Shown here piece by piece: positions 39,519-50,770 of a DNA stretch of 64,000 nucleotides (positions are counted from its first letter, which is position 1; the number at the start of each line of letters is the position of its first letter). A program made the position numbers and the translations under genes. The notes beneath the pieces were generated by a model that was not told the DNA's origin, searched no databases, and saw nothing but the letters and a program-made list of their open reading frames with translations. This stretch comes from Rhineura floridana (lineage: Eukaryota > Chordata > Lepidosauria > Squamata > Rhineuridae): contig NC_084487.1 of assembly GCF_030035675.1 (NCBI RefSeq), positions 92,886,486 to 92,950,485 of the forward strand. Reading direction: 5' to 3'.

Positions 39519-40138
39519 TGGGAGGGGATACACTTGGCAGCTTCCACCAGTGGTTTTTGATTCCCAAATCAGCTTACACAGCCTGCTGTTTCACCACAGG
39601 GAGAGAGTTGTAGGGTCCTGTTCTCTCTTCTTCCCTCTCACCACATGCACATGCACACACACGTGAAAAAACAGCTTGAGGAGGTGAACCTGCACTTGAA
39701 AGGGCAGAACAGCTTCTCTCCCAGCCTGTCATCATGTTTGTGGTTTGAAGGGTGTGGGGAGGCCAAGGAGCACCCTGTAGTGTCAAGCCTAAGTTTCCCT
39801 CGCTGTTGAAATAAGTATTCTATGGGTAGAGGAAACCATTTAGACCCAGGATACGTTCTGAAGGCACATGAGACCACCATCTTGCTGTAGCTAAGCACAT
39901 GTAGACCTGGTCAATGCCTAGATGGTAGACCACCTCGGAACCACATTTACATCGCTTTCGGTTCCATGACAGAAGAAAGGTGGGCAAGTCACTGTCTCTG
40001 CCTTACCCAACCCACAGGGTGGTTGTGTAATAACAGAAAAGGGCCACACTCAGTGAATGAATGGCAGCAGTGCCTCTTGCTCCAGAAAATTCCATGCTTC
40101 AGGATATGTAAGTCTTGTGCCCTTCCTAAGTTCTGTGT

Positions 40139-41536
40139 CAGCCGTCCCTGACTTGGTGCCCTCCAGATGTTTTGGATTACAATTTCCATTATCCCTGGCC
40201 ATTGGCCAGTCTGGCTGCATTGTAGTCCAAAATATCTGGAGAGCACCAGGTTAGGGAAGGCTACTGTAAATCTTTGCAGGTTTGGGGCAGAAAGGATCCC
40301 TTGGACCCCATCCCACCCAGAATTAAAGCAACTACTTTCAATCATTCTGTGCTTTCTATGCTGGAATGTGGCTAGTTGGTAAACTACAACAGAGAGGGGA
40401 ACCTGTGGCCTTCCCGGTGCTGTTGGCTTCCAACTCTCATCAGTCCCAGCCGGCATGGTCAATGATCCAGGATGATGGAAATTGTAGCCCAGCAACATCT
40501 GGAAGGTCATGCATGCATCTTGAGATTCACACTCAGAACACTGATGGGACAAGTTACTATTAACTATTAGCTTTCCTTGGTAGGATCTTAAAAGGGTACC
40601 ATTCCTCTCCCTGCCCCTCTTTATGCCAAGTTCCCCCTCAAAAAAACTCCATGTATGTATCCTGCTACTTAGTCTATCAGCAGAACCATCCCAGAGCTTA
40701 CGGTGCATACGTCTGGTGTGGCTCCTTGTCACATGCCCTCCACTCTACCTCCACTCTACAATGGGTTTCTGCACTCAAGTCATAGCCATAGTTGGCCTAG
40801 GCCACTGTTCTTCAACCTTGGGCCCCCAGCTGTTGTTGGACTACAACTCCCAACAATCTCAGTCAGGTTAGCCAATAACTTGTCCAATATAGTCCTGCTC
40901 TGGGGCATTGAGGGAAATTTTAAACAACATCTTCCCAGACAGCTGTTGTGAGGGACCTCAAAGCAGGCATCGGGGATCCTGCTGATTCACTGGGGCCTAC
41001 GCAGCTGCTCAAACGTGCCTGGTACTGATGCTGGGCCTCATGAACACATCAAAAGCCTGAAATGTTAAACACTTGAAAGGGCTTCTCTTAGGTATGGCAG
41101 GCTGGCTGCAGTTCTGAAGTCAAGCAACAGCTTTGGACACGCAAGGTCTATGATTCAATCCTCAGCAGTGCCCAATTTTTGAAAAGGGTTTCACTAAACA
41201 GTGATGGGGAAAGCCTGTGCCTCAATCCTGAGAACTGTTCCCAGTCCAAGATTGACCTGTTCCTCAGCTGCCCAAAAGGAAGAGTGATGTTATTTCAGAA
41301 CCTGGTCCATCCCCATAAAATGATGGGGTAATAAATTATTTTTCTTTAGAAGAGAGCTTGGCAAACGAGTTAAAGGTTATTTAAAGGAATGTAATGAACT
41401 GCTGTATCCCCTAATTCAGGGAATGGGGAACCTGTGACGCTCCAGAAGATGCTGGATTTCAGCCCCTGCCAGCATGGCCAAGGATGATGGGAGTTGTAGG
41501 GCTAGAAACATCTGGAGGGCACCACATTGGCTGCCC
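40139..41536. mobile_element. Four palindromic hAT-type MITE remnants in WNT16 intron 2
   Basis: Members lie at about 40139-40263 (ends 'cagccgtccctgacttggtg' and 'caccaggttagggaaggcta'), 40392-40510 ('aggggaacctgtggccttcc'), 40798-40880 (left half only, 'gttgttggactacaactccc') and 41416-41536 ('cagggaatggggaacctgtg' and 'gggcaccacattggctgccc'). Sequence between them is unremarkable. Confidence 0.7.
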
Positions 41537-41810
41537 TAATATATGTGATCTTGACACATTGGCCACAATCCAAAGCAAGCTGGAAACTCTTACATCCTGC
41601 TGAAATCAGGTGTAATTAAATTGTCTTACTGATTTCAGTTGGATATAACTGGAATGAACTTTCCTAGGACTGAGACCAAAGGTTTCTTTTCCTTGTGCTG
41701 GCTTTATGGTCCATGTTGACAGCTGTGAATGGGCACCATTCCCTTAAATCTAGCCACATGATCACATGGCTGACCTTTTTTGAATGAGATTTCCTTGTCC
41801 TCTCTTGTAG

Positions 41811-42097
41811 GTACCAAAGAAACAGCGTTTATCTCTGCCGTGACAGCAGCTGGCCTTGTGCATTCAGTGACTCATTCATGCAGCGCAGGGAATATGACTG
41901 AATGCTCCTGTGATATCACGCTGCAAAACGGCGGATCGGCCAGTGAAGGCTGGCACTGGGGTGGCTGCTCTGATGACATCCAGTATGGAATGTGGTTGAG
42001 CAGAAGGTTTTTAGATGGTCCTCCCAAAAACGCCACGGGAAAAGATGGCAATGGAATGATAGCCATGAACTTGCATAATAACGAAGCTGGAAGACTG
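41811..42097 (+). CDS. WNT16: WNT16 coding exon 3
   Basis: 287 bp, acceptor 'tcttgtag', donor 'gtatgg'. It encodes residues 125-220: [56 protein letters not shown], ending [11 protein letters not shown]152 (NMT) and N198 (NAT) are potential N-glycosylation sites. The last residue is Leu (codon CTG) where I recall Gln in human WNT16; the phase still fits exon 4. Confidence 0.97.
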
Positions 42098-42671
42098 GTA
42101 TGGATTAGAACCCCTCCCCCCTGCTTCTTGCACCGTAATAAGTAGTTTTGAATGCCTTTGCCAGAGGGAGAGGCAAATTCTCTTGCCCCTTCCCATTGTT
42201 TCAGGCCTCATTTGACCATGCCTCAGGATCCTCTGTATCTTTGTTCTGCACACAGGCTCCACGCGCTAAAGACTGCTTCAGCAGATTACACATTTCCTCT
42301 GTGGAAGGTTTTTTTTAAAGAAGCCCACATGTGTTGAGACAGTACCTCCACTGTTGTACTGAATGGTGGTGCCCCTGCCTCCTGCAAGTACTTGATTCAC
42401 CTGGGTGTAGGCAGTGCATTCATCATGTACAGTGTCTTGTTATTATCAGAAGGCTGGGGCAGGGAGAAGAGATTTTAGTCCATTCTTCTTTCTCCCTGCA
42501 TCTGCTCCAGAAGGTTGAGTACCTGCCTGAACAGCATGGAGGCAGTGTTGGGGTTGCGGAGGGAATGAGTGAAAACTACACCCCCAGTTTCCTCCCTAGG
42601 AGTCTCTGATGGACTAGAACTCTTTCTGCAAACAGAAGGAAGGCATGTCTGGATCCAAGCCTGCCCTTCAT

Positions 42672-43015
42672 CCAAGGGAGCTCAGGGTAGCTCCCCTACA
42701 TAACCCCCCCACCTTCTCATCCTCACAGCAACTAACTGTTAAGTAAATTAGGTTAAGAGTCATGCTTCTGAGAACCAGTTGCTGGAAGCCTCAGGAGGGG
42801 AGAGTGTTCTTGCACTCGGGTCCTGCTTGCGGGCTTCCCCCAGGCACCTGGTTGGCCACTGTGAGAACAGGATGCTGGACTAGATGGGCCACTGGCCTGA
42901 TCCAGCAGGCTCTTCTTATGTTCTTAAGAGCAAGTGACTGGCCCAAGGTCACAGAGCAAGCACCACAATCAAGTCCAAAAATAACCACTACACCGCACCA
43001 CTCTCTAGTTTCTAG
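42672..43015 (-). mobile_element. tRNA-derived SINE interrupted by a CR1 LINE
   Basis: The left part has 'catcctcacagcaactaact' and 'aaattaggttaagag'; the right part has 'aagtgactggcccaaggtca'. Together they make the SINE body also seen at 18575-18710. The CR1 piece between them is the later arrival. Confidence 0.7.
42758..42928 (+). mobile_element. CR1 LINE 3' end inserted in a SINE
   Basis: 'ctgagaaccagttgctggaa', 'gatgctggactagatgggcc', 'ctgatccagcaggctcttct', tail 'tatgttctta'. The 7-mer ttaagag stands on both sides (about 42753-42759 and 42924-42930), a likely target duplication partly shared with the tail. Confidence 0.88.
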
Positions 43016-43474
43016 AGATCTGGGATTCTTTGCAGAAGGTGTAACATCTAAGCAGGCTCTTCCTCCCCACCCCAAACCTCTTAGAGGCTAGGAATCAAGT
43101 ACCACTGCTCTGGATTGTGTAAAATGGAAATTAAGCCAGAAGTCAAGAGCCAAAAATCTTATTCATGAAAGCTGAGCTCAGATCAGCACAGGACATGTAA
43201 GGAGTTCAGATGGCACAAGATATTAGCTGTCAGAAATGCCATTTCAGATTTTTGTTGGGGCTTGGTTTAGCAAAGATTTCAGTAGGGCGGCAAGATTCAT
43301 ATGAAGGTTATGAGCATAGAGGAGGAAGTGCATGCACCTGCTCCTCTATCATGGAAACATGATCTTAGGCCCCATCTGCACTATTCGTTTCAGGCAGTAT
43401 TATATAACGTTAAACAGTCATGGCTTTCACCAAAGAATCTTGGGAACTGTAGTTTGGAAACAATTCCTAGAATG

Positions 43475-43855
43475 ATTTACTTGTTTGTTTATTTATTTAT
43501 TTATTACATTTATACCCCACATGTCCTCTAAGGAGCTCAAGGTGGCAAACGAACATGGTTCTGCCCCTCCCAATTTTATCCTCACAACAACCCTGTGAGG
43601 TAGGTTAGGCTGAGAGATCGTGACTTGCCCAATGTCACCCAGTGTGGGGATTTGAAACCTGGTTTTCCAGATCCCTGTCTGACACTCTAACCCAGCCTTT
43701 CCCAACCAGTGTGCCTCCAGATGTTGTTGGACCACAACTCCCATCAGCCTCAGCCAGCATTGCCAATGGTCAGGAAGATGGGAGTTGTGGTCCAACAACA
43801 TCTGGAGGCACACTGGTTGGGAAAGGCTGCTCTAACCACTACAGCACATCAATCC
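43475..43855 (-). mobile_element. tRNA-derived SINE, split by a hAT-type MITE
   Basis: Minus strand: the head (split, around 43655-43692 and 43838-43855), 'actgggtgacattgggcaag', 'acctacctcacagggttgtt', then 'gagctccttagaggacatgt' and an AAATAAAT tail. The MITE at 43693-43829 lies within the tRNA-like head. Confidence 0.8.
43693..43829. mobile_element. Palindromic hAT-type MITE (137 bp) with perfect 8-bp duplication
   Basis: 'cagcctttcccaaccagtgt' and 'acactggttgggaaaggctg' are exact inverses. The flanking 8-mer ctctaacc stands at 43685-43692 and 43830-43837 without mismatch. Arms are nearly identical throughout, so the insertion is recent. It is the clearest evidence here that this palindromic family belongs to hAT. 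Confidence 0.95.
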
Positions 43856-44456
43856 CTCTTCCCAGAGAACTCTGGGAATTGTAGATCTGTGAAGGGAATA
43901 GAGGTCTACAGTTCCCAAAATTCTATGGAGGAAGAAATGACTGTTTAAAGTGGTATAATACTGCTTTAAATGTATAATACAGATGGAGTCTTCCGCTCTG
44001 GTTCAGGTGCTTGCCCAGACTGATGTGCCATTTTTAAAAATATGAGGAGTGACATATTGGTGTTTCTCTTCAGCTGTAAAAATGCCTACAGTTGAATGAA
44101 TTGTACTGCTGAATGAACATGCAGCTGTAACTGTATTCATTTACACTGAATGCATCCAATAACCGAAGAGACAAGCTGTTGTTCCATTTGAAAAAGGGCT
44201 TGTCTCTTCAGCCGTGAGAATTGTTGCAGTGAAAACAGGCAGCTGAGCTCTATGTAATTGTGCACATGGTTCTCTCCCACTGACACATGTCCCCCTTTTG
44301 AGCTTTTTGACATTTCTGAGAAGCAGACAACGTCCACATGGAAGATACTCAAACAGTTTGGGAAAGTCTGCCTAGTCATTTCCTAGTTAATGAGTGAGAC
44401 GGATAGTAATGGATGGTGTCTGATTGTGGGTTTCTTTGGTATAATCTTTTCTCCAG

Positions 44457-44921
44457 GCTGTAGCAAAACTGATGTCTGTGGATTGCCGTTGTCATGGAGT
44501 ATCTGGCTCTTGTGCCTTGAAAACTTGCTGGAAAACAATGTCATGCTTTGCAAAGATTGGCAGTTTTTTAAAAGAGAAGTATGAAAGCAGCATCCAGATT
44601 TCAGCCAGGGTGAAAAAAAAGATACGTAGGAAAGACAAAAGCCAGCGAAAGATACCAATCCACAAAGAAGATCTGCTGTATATCAACAGGTCCCCCAACT
44701 ACTGTGTTGAAGATCACAAACTGGGAGTCCCTGGGACACAGGGGAGGGAATGCAATCGGACTTCAGAGGGACCGGATGGATGCAACCTCCTCTGCTGTGG
44801 CCGTGGATACAATACGCATGTAGTCAGGCACGTGGAGAGATGTGAATGCAAGTTTGTTTGGTGTTGTTATGTACGCTGCAGAAGATGTGAGACCATGACT
44901 GATGTTCATACTTGCAAATGA
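44457..44921 (+). CDS. WNT16: WNT16 coding exon 4 (last)
   Basis: 465 bp with stop TGA at 44919-44921, residues 221-374. It begins [19 protein letters not shown]; the serine motif S236-G-S238 in the CHGVSGSC hairpin is where Wnts carry the palmitoleate needed for secretion and Frizzled binding. Further motifs are [31 protein letters not shown] (potential glycosylation at N320), [20 protein letters not shown] and the terminal cysteine-rich [20 protein letters not shown]250 (TMSCF) replaces a serine that I recall in the human protein. Total coding length over four exons is 1125 bp. Confidence 0.98.
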   Translation, partial: AVAKLMSVDCRCHGVSGSCALKTCWKTMSCFAKIGSFLKEKYESSIQISARVKKKIRRKDKSQRKIPIHKEDLLYINRSPNYCVEDHKLGVPGTQGRECNRTSEGPDGCNLLCCGRGYNTHVVRHVERCECKFVWCCYVRCRRCETMTDVHTCK

Positions 44922-46811
44922 ACCTATCTGCCATGAAAAGATGGCAAAAAAACCTATGAAGTAGCATTCCTAGGGTCATGCTAAGGAAGCATCTCGAGAT
45001 GAAGAGCAACCCTCCTTGGTCCAAAAGTATTGGTTCTTGTTGAAAGGGCAGCTTTGAAAAAGTAAAAGTCCTGCTTAAAAATAACAACAGTGAAGAGAGA
45101 CCTGGATCACCTGAAGAATTTGCATAACTGGATGGCATATTTGAGTAACTCTTTCCATGGCTGTGGATAGTCAGTATTTTCACCAGTCATGTCAAGATGA
45201 GCACAAGGATATCTTAGTCAACGCTGAACATGCTCAGTTATCCAGAAGAGCTTGCATGAAACATTCAGAGGCTTAAATGATGCCCGAGATGAGATAAACT
45301 GGTCCAATATGATTAAGAACACTCTTTTTATGGAGGCCTCTGGGAGCAAAGCATTACCAGTGGTTATATAGCCATTTGTTCAGCAACTCAAATTTAAGGG
45401 GAAAACTGAGGTGCTCAGCAGCTAATCATGGCTAACCAGCCAGAGTCAAAGATGGGATGAATAGATTTCTTGGGGAGGCTCTGGAAGTTTGCTAAGCCAT
45501 TGGTGTTGGAGTACATGCTTGTTGAAGTAAAATGGTGTATAGCAGTGACCTCGTAGTGGTGGGTTTTTTTAGTTGTGTCTGTTCCAATGGCCTTAAAAGC
45601 TTCATTTAGGACAAAGTGAGAAATGGAGCTGCTTTATGGGAACGTTGTGGGGTCATCACCTGAGACATGCTCATTTTTCCCTCCTTGAAGTGTGCTGGTT
45701 CTTTTTGTTTTGTTTTATGATGCCTCACCCTTATTAGTCTCTGATTACTTAAAAAAACATAAACATGCTATTGGTAATCACACCTGTTTGTGAAGGTAAT
45801 ACATGAATGTGCTATGAAAATTCAGAGAGAATCCATGAACTTGGAGCAGATTCCTATGACACGGGTCATCTATCCATGATGGATTCAGATACTGTCTTTC
45901 TCACATTATAGCTGCAGAGCTGCTTGCTCCCGTTATTAAGAGGCGTAGATTAATCTTATAAGATACTGATTTCTGTCCCCTTCTGATCTTTTTGACCACC
46001 CTGTAAGAGGCATTTATTCTGATCAGGTTAAATCAATGTCTTTTTTCTTGGCCATAGCTTCATTTGCCTAATAATTGGCATGTATGGTCAGTTATGATAA
46101 GCAAGTAAGCATTGAAAGTATGGATTTATTAGACAACATTAGAGCTCGTTGCAATAACATGATTAATTTGCAGATTTATTAATACACTTAACACACGGAT
46201 AAGCATGGGCTTTGCAAACTTGGAACTTGTTTGCAAACATAGACAACATTGACTATCTAATGAACATTCATCCTGATTTGTTTGCAGGGAGGTTAGATGT
46301 TGGTGTGTCAAAGCAAATGTTATTCCACACATTTCTCTGTCACTTTCCTTACTGTAAAAAGTCCAATCTTTTGGGGAAACGGGTTTGTTGTGCAAGACCT
46401 CCAAATCAACTATAAAACTGTGCAACCTGAATTTGCCAGTATGTGATTGAATCCCACCCCAAAATAGCAACAGTTTGGAAGTGCTGGAAGGCCTATTATA
46501 ATAAGTAGGATGAGCTTCTGGGTTGACATAGGATTACACTGTTAATAGTTTTGCTTTAATTATACTTTTTGGAGAATATTTTGAAATTGTCCCTGGAATT
46601 AGAACACTGGATCAACCTTTTCTGGCCTCACATCTTAAAGTAGAGACTACACATAAGATGAAAGGGAGAAACAGAAGATTACTGTCTCTGTTTGGTTTTT
46701 CAGATGTTTGCTGACATGCCTTTGGTGTTGTGATGCAACTCTTTTAATCTGGATCACTGACATGGTGATTCTACATTACCTTGGGTCATTCAGCTTATAG
46801 AAGATGGATGA
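44922..46811 (+). other. WNT16: WNT16 3' UTR and downstream region
   Basis: About 1.9 kb free of recognised repeats, compatible with a 3' UTR. No convincing AATAAA occurs before 46906, where one lies next to a repeat; ATTAAA lies at about 46853. The transcript end is therefore unclear. Confidence 0.45.
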
Positions 46812-46900
46812 CTTAAGGCTGTAATCCAATTTATTTGCTAGAAGTAAGGCCCATTAAACACAATGGAACTTACTTTTGAGCAGACATGTAGAAGGTTATG
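46812..46900. repeat. Short palindromic repeat ('ggctgtaatccaat' family)
   Basis: 'ggctgtaatccaatttattt', 'cacaatggaacttacttttg', 'gcagacatgtagaaggttat' match the unit at 14590-14676. Confidence 0.55.
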
Positions 46901-46984
46901 CTGTGAATAAAGGTAGACAAAGGGGTTCCTGCTTTGTGGACAGTGACATTGCTCCAAGGACACGTGTCTAGAGGAGGATGACCA

Positions 46985-47690
46985 GGTTGGTGGGTATCTG
47001 GAAACCAAGTTCTATGAGGAACCCTTGAAAAACTTGGGTATGCTTTGCCTAGAGAAGAGAACATTAAGGGCAGGCTTGATAACTGTCTTCATTATAGGGT
47101 TGCCAGGTTCATGGCTGAGACTGATCCTGTATCTTTAGGAGAAGAGAAAGTCAGCCAAGTGCAGGTGTTCTTGCAACACTGTAATGAGAAAAACCACAAG
47201 GTGGAATTCTCCCTTCCCCCTGCATAACTTTTAAAGATACAGAAGACCTCTTGGAGGCCGGCAACCAAGAGGTCTTCTGTATCTTTAAAATGTGTGCAGG
47301 GGGAAGGGAGAATTCCACCTTGTGGTTTTTCTCATTACAGTGTTGCAAGAACACCTGCACTTGGCTGACTTTCTCTTCTCCTAAAGATACAGGATCAGTC
47401 TCAGGCCATGAACCTGGCAACCCTAGTCTTCAAATATTTGAAGAGATGTGTCACAGAAGTTAGAGCAGGCATTATGTGTTGCTCCAAAGGACAGGACTAG
47501 AACCAGTGAATCGAAATTGCAGGGAAGCAGATTTTAGCTAAACATTAGGAGAAGCATCCCAAATTATAAGAGTTATTCGACAACAGAACATGCTACTTCA
47601 GGCAATAGCGGGGTGTCTTTTACTGGAGGTATTTAAGCAGAGATTATACTGGTTATTGGGGATGCTGTGTAACTGGATCCTGCATTACAG
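46985..47690 (+). mobile_element. CR1 LINE 3' region interrupted by a 329-bp palindrome
   Basis: 'gttctatgaggaacccttga', 'tgcctagagaagagaacatt' before the insertion and 'tcaaatatttgaagagatgt', 'taaacattaggagaagcatc', 'ctggaggtatttaagcagag' after it follow the CR1 order. Confidence 0.85.
47096..47424. mobile_element. 329-bp palindromic DNA transposon (MITE)
   Basis: Arms of about 155 bp, 'agggttgccaggttcatggc' to 'agaagacctcttgg' and the inverse 'ccaagaggtcttct' to 'gaacctggcaaccct', are almost exact inverses with a loop of about 10 bp. gtcttca occurs at 47085-47091 and 47426-47432; read as 8-mers (tgtcttca and agtcttca) they match at 7 of 8, hinting at hAT. It lies inside a CR1 copy, so it is younger than that copy. 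Confidence 0.92.
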
Positions 47691-48236
47691 AACCTGCCTT
47701 GACCATGGGCCTACAAGGCCAGCCCCAGACAGGCCGGGGCCCTTGGGCACAAGCCTGCCCCGGGTCCCGGCGCTCCCCTTCCACAATTCGCTGCAGAATT
47801 GCTACCATGGATCACACGCCAAGACCTCTGGAGCCCCTGCCATTCCCTTGCTGCAACCTACCTTTCTTGGCTATTGTGTGGTTGCACGCACAGTGCTGTC
47901 CTTAACCAAGATGGTGGCTGAGGTTTCCCTAAGGGGCTGAAGCCTCTGCCACCATCTTGGCTCATGGCATGCATGGGAGGGAGGGAGGCAGAGGTCACTG
48001 CTCAGATCTTTTATGTCAAACCAAATGAACCCCCTACACACACACCATGCATTCAGCTAGAAAGCATCATCTGTCTTACCCAACCACCTCCTGGACCCTG
48101 CCCTGCCACCAAGGCACACCCACCCAAGCAAATGTTTTCCCCTGGGTGCAGAAAAGTTAAAACACTGCAAATGCAGCACAGTAGCCAGGGGGGCAGTGAA
48201 GGCTGCTTTGCGCACCAAGTGTAAACACAGTATTCT
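47691..48236. other. Unclassified GC-richer sequence
   Basis: A local hairpin 'accaagatggtggc' / 'gccaccatcttgg' lies at 47908-47966. No gene recognised. Confidence 0.4.
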
Positions 48237-48272
48237 CTCCCTCCCTCCCTCCCTCCCTCCCTCCCTCCCTCC

Positions 48273-48312
<40 letters not shown>
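48237..48312. repeat. Compound microsatellite (CCCT)n(CT)n(CA)n
   Basis: About nine CCCT units, then CT to about 48291, then eleven CA. Three motif blocks in direct succession. Confidence 0.95.
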
Positions 48313-48607
48313 AAAGTCATCTTCTCTCGCCTCCACAGTTCTTTATCTCCATTTTGCTGCTGCCTCCTTCTCCTCCTTCATCCACGTCCTTGCCCTCAGT
48401 TCCTTTCTCCCTCTACTCCATTTTTCTCCACCACCGTCCATTTTTTAAACAATTGTTTTCTCTCCACTCCACCCCGTCTCACTCTCCACCTCCTCCCTTG
48501 TCGCCTCCTAAACAGCCACAGAGCATGAGGGAAGCCCAGTTTGAGGCACATGATTTTCATCCATGAATCAGAGGAGCAGAAGACTTTTCCTGCTCCTCCC
48601 CCCCCCC

Positions 48608-48772
48608 CAGTAATGTCCCAAAGTAATGCTGGAAACACTACAAGTACTCCTCAAAAGTAATAAAATAACTCCTATTACAATCAAAACGTAAAAGAATTAC
48701 CCACTCGTTCCTCAAAAAAGTAATAAATTACAAGTAATTCATTTTTTGTGTAACTAATTACTTCCAAGCTCT
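48608..48772. mobile_element. hAT-type MITE remnant (possible)
   Basis: The right end 'taattacttccaagctctg' matches the terminus of the 20557-20665 and 21128-21243 elements. The left end is not identifiable. Confidence 0.45.
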
Positions 48773-48839
48773 GTGCTTTCCTGGTTCATGGTCTCTGATG
48801 GCTATTTGGGGAGAAATGTGCAAGCACAATGCTTTAATT

Positions 48840-49290
48840 CAGGAGTAGGGAAACTTTTTGGCTCTGATTTTAGCCTCACAGACCCAATTTGACAGGGGAA
48901 CAAGGCCAACCACTTGTCAGTCACCTGACCACAATGACGTCAGGTGAGTGGGTGCTTTGAAGTCCCAAGCCAGGATTACAAATCGCCATGCGAGGCTTGT
49001 AAAGAGCTAGGCACCCTGTTTTAAAACACCCAAGGCTTTGGCTTTACCCATCAGCTGATGGGCAGTAGAGCTGAAGACTGCTTTTTCTTGTCAATGCACA
49101 GTTGGAAGCACACTTTAAGGCTCCAGATTCTGCTTTGGCAGCCATATCTCGTGCCTGCTGCACATCTGACATCACATATGATTGCCAGGTGCGGGGCAGG
49201 TGGGGCTGTTTGGGGAAACAGCCCCACGGGTCACATTTAAACCTCTGGCAGGCCAACTTTGGCCCACGGGCTAGAGGTTCCCCATCCCTG
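48840..49290. mobile_element. hAT-type element (451 bp) with perfect 8-bp duplication
   Basis: Ends 'caggagtagggaaacttttt' and 'ctagaggttccccatccctg' are imperfect inverses. ctttaatt stands at 48832-48839 and 49291-49298 without mismatch. No transposase frame; non-autonomous. Confidence 0.9.
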
Positions 49291-49298
49291 CTTTAATT

Positions 49299-50374
49299 GC
49301 TAGCTCTGCCCATACAAGTAGTCTGCTCCCATCTTCCATAGCCAGCCGCAGAATGCCCTGGTCTGTTGAGCTGAATCATGGGCTACCTCATAGAAGTGTC
49401 TCACTGATGTGAATGGAACTTACTTCCATCTGGTTATAATCTCCAAACGGGTATGTATATATCTCCTTCACAATTCAGCTTGGCTTATGTATCTGCTTTG
49501 CAGCCTTAGCAAAGTTTTCTCAGCATCAGCACTATTTATGGGAAGTGACACTGGAGGAATTAGGCAAGCTTTAGGTTTCAGCTCAAAAGCAGTTTTATTA
49601 GCTCTTGCAGATCTCACTTTGCAGCCACTGTTGTACATAAAAAACCCAAATGTGATGTGCATGTGGGATGGCTGCCTGCAATCACTGAAATATATATACA
49701 TACACATAAAACCACTACTTAACCCATCCCATCCCTATGAATGTTGGTTCTTGGGTAAATCCTATCAGCGTCAGTGGGCTTGACTCCCACCAAAGTGTGC
49801 ATAGGCTTTTAGCCTCATCTCTCTCTCTCTCTCTCTCTGGTCTGATGGCATTTTACTTCCACAAAAAGGAAGGCCGAAGTCATGGTAATTATTATTTAAA
49901 CAGAACCTTTGAAGAAAAAGCATCTATGCTTAAATGTAAGGCTATTGCATTTCTAATAGTAGCACAAGTGTATATAGTGCATGTATTTAAGTGACACATC
50001 TCACAGTTTTAAAGGCATGTCTGCTAAATTTTCAGAACTAAAGAGATAAGATTATGTTACGGATACTTCAAAGAGGAAACTGCAAAAGAAACATACTTTA
50101 AAGCTAATTGAAGGAAGATCATTTATTTAGTTAGAACCCAAACCTTGGAAAAAAGGTTACAGACTTGCATTTTGTTACCCTAGCAGACAGCCACTGAGCT
50201 CAGCATGGTGCCTCCCTCAGCTTGGCACCTTGGGCAAATGCCCCCCTCACCCACCCCTAAGGCCAGTCCTGTCCATAGTGAGCTAGATGCCATGACAGAT
50301 GCAGCTCCAAGTGAGGTTTCCAATACTCCATGAAGCCATACTTTGTGGGATCAGTTTCATTATTTCCAACCTGA
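49299..50374. other. Intergenic; (TC)n run at 49818-49839
   Basis: Dinucleotide TC run of about 22 bases. A worn unit of the 14590-14676 repeat family may lie at 49745-49812. No gene. Confidence 0.4.
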
Positions 50375-50770
50375 TTATGTTTATCTATTTATAAAAATAT
50401 TTGTATACCGCTATTTCGCTAAAAACATCAAAGCCGTTCACAACACATTAAAAAAAACCCATAGAATCAATATATTAAACACAAAAAAAACCAAAGGTCA
50501 ACTGTTGCAAAAAAAGAGAAGCATATTCTGAATTGCCTGCATAAACCTGACAGAACAGAAAGGTTTTCAGCAGGTGCTGAAAAGTTAAAACAGAAGGCAC
50601 CTGCTGAATCTCTGTTGGCAGAACATTCCAGAGAACTGGGCTGATGACACTGAAGGCTCAATTTCGTGTTGATGTTAAATGAGCCTTGCCAACTTGTGAA
50701 ACAACCAAAGCCACTCCTGCAGATGATCTTAGTAATCAAGCTGGAATATAAGGGTTCAGGCAATTTTAAA
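50375..50770 (-). mobile_element. LINE 3' region, minus strand, decayed
   Basis: Minus strand has 'ccagttctctggaatgttct' and a tail ending 'aatatttttataaatagata', laid out like the L2-like C-terminus plus 3' UTR. Only moderate support. Confidence 0.55.

Larger units (their letters stand above)
38685..41810 (+). other. WNT16: WNT16 intron 2
   Basis: 3.1 kb, starting 'gtatgt' with a 13-base A run shortly after, ending 'tctcttgtag'. It contains two SINEs (38829-39025 and 39332-39518) and remnants of four palindromic hAT-type MITEs (40139-41536). Confidence 0.85.
43368..43990. mobile_element. PIF/Harbinger-like MITE carrying nested insertions
   Basis: Ends 'ggccccatctgcactattcg' and 'gtataatacagatggagtc' with inner 'caaagaatcttgggaactgt' and 'acagttcccaaaattctatg' are the two halves of the 36297-36632 family. 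Left flank TTA, right flank TTC. A SINE sits in the middle and itself carries a hAT-type MITE. Confidence 0.78.
42098..44456 (+). other. WNT16: WNT16 intron 3
   Basis: 2.4 kb, donor 'gtatgg', acceptor 'cttttctccag'. It contains a SINE split by a CR1 LINE (42672-43015) and a three-layer transposon nest (43368-43990). The rest is unremarkable. Confidence 0.85.

Noticed and set aside
39989-40732. 247-codon open frame on the minus strand in WNT16 intron 2
   Set aside because: It runs across two palindromic MITE remnants and unique intron sequence; no domain, no splice signals.
41100-41340. Another tRNA-derived SINE
   Set aside because: 'ggtctatgattcaatcctca' hints at a B box, but the body does not match any family here.
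44492-44698. Minus-strand open frame opposite WNT16 exon 4
   Set aside because: It is the antisense shadow of a well-supported coding exon.
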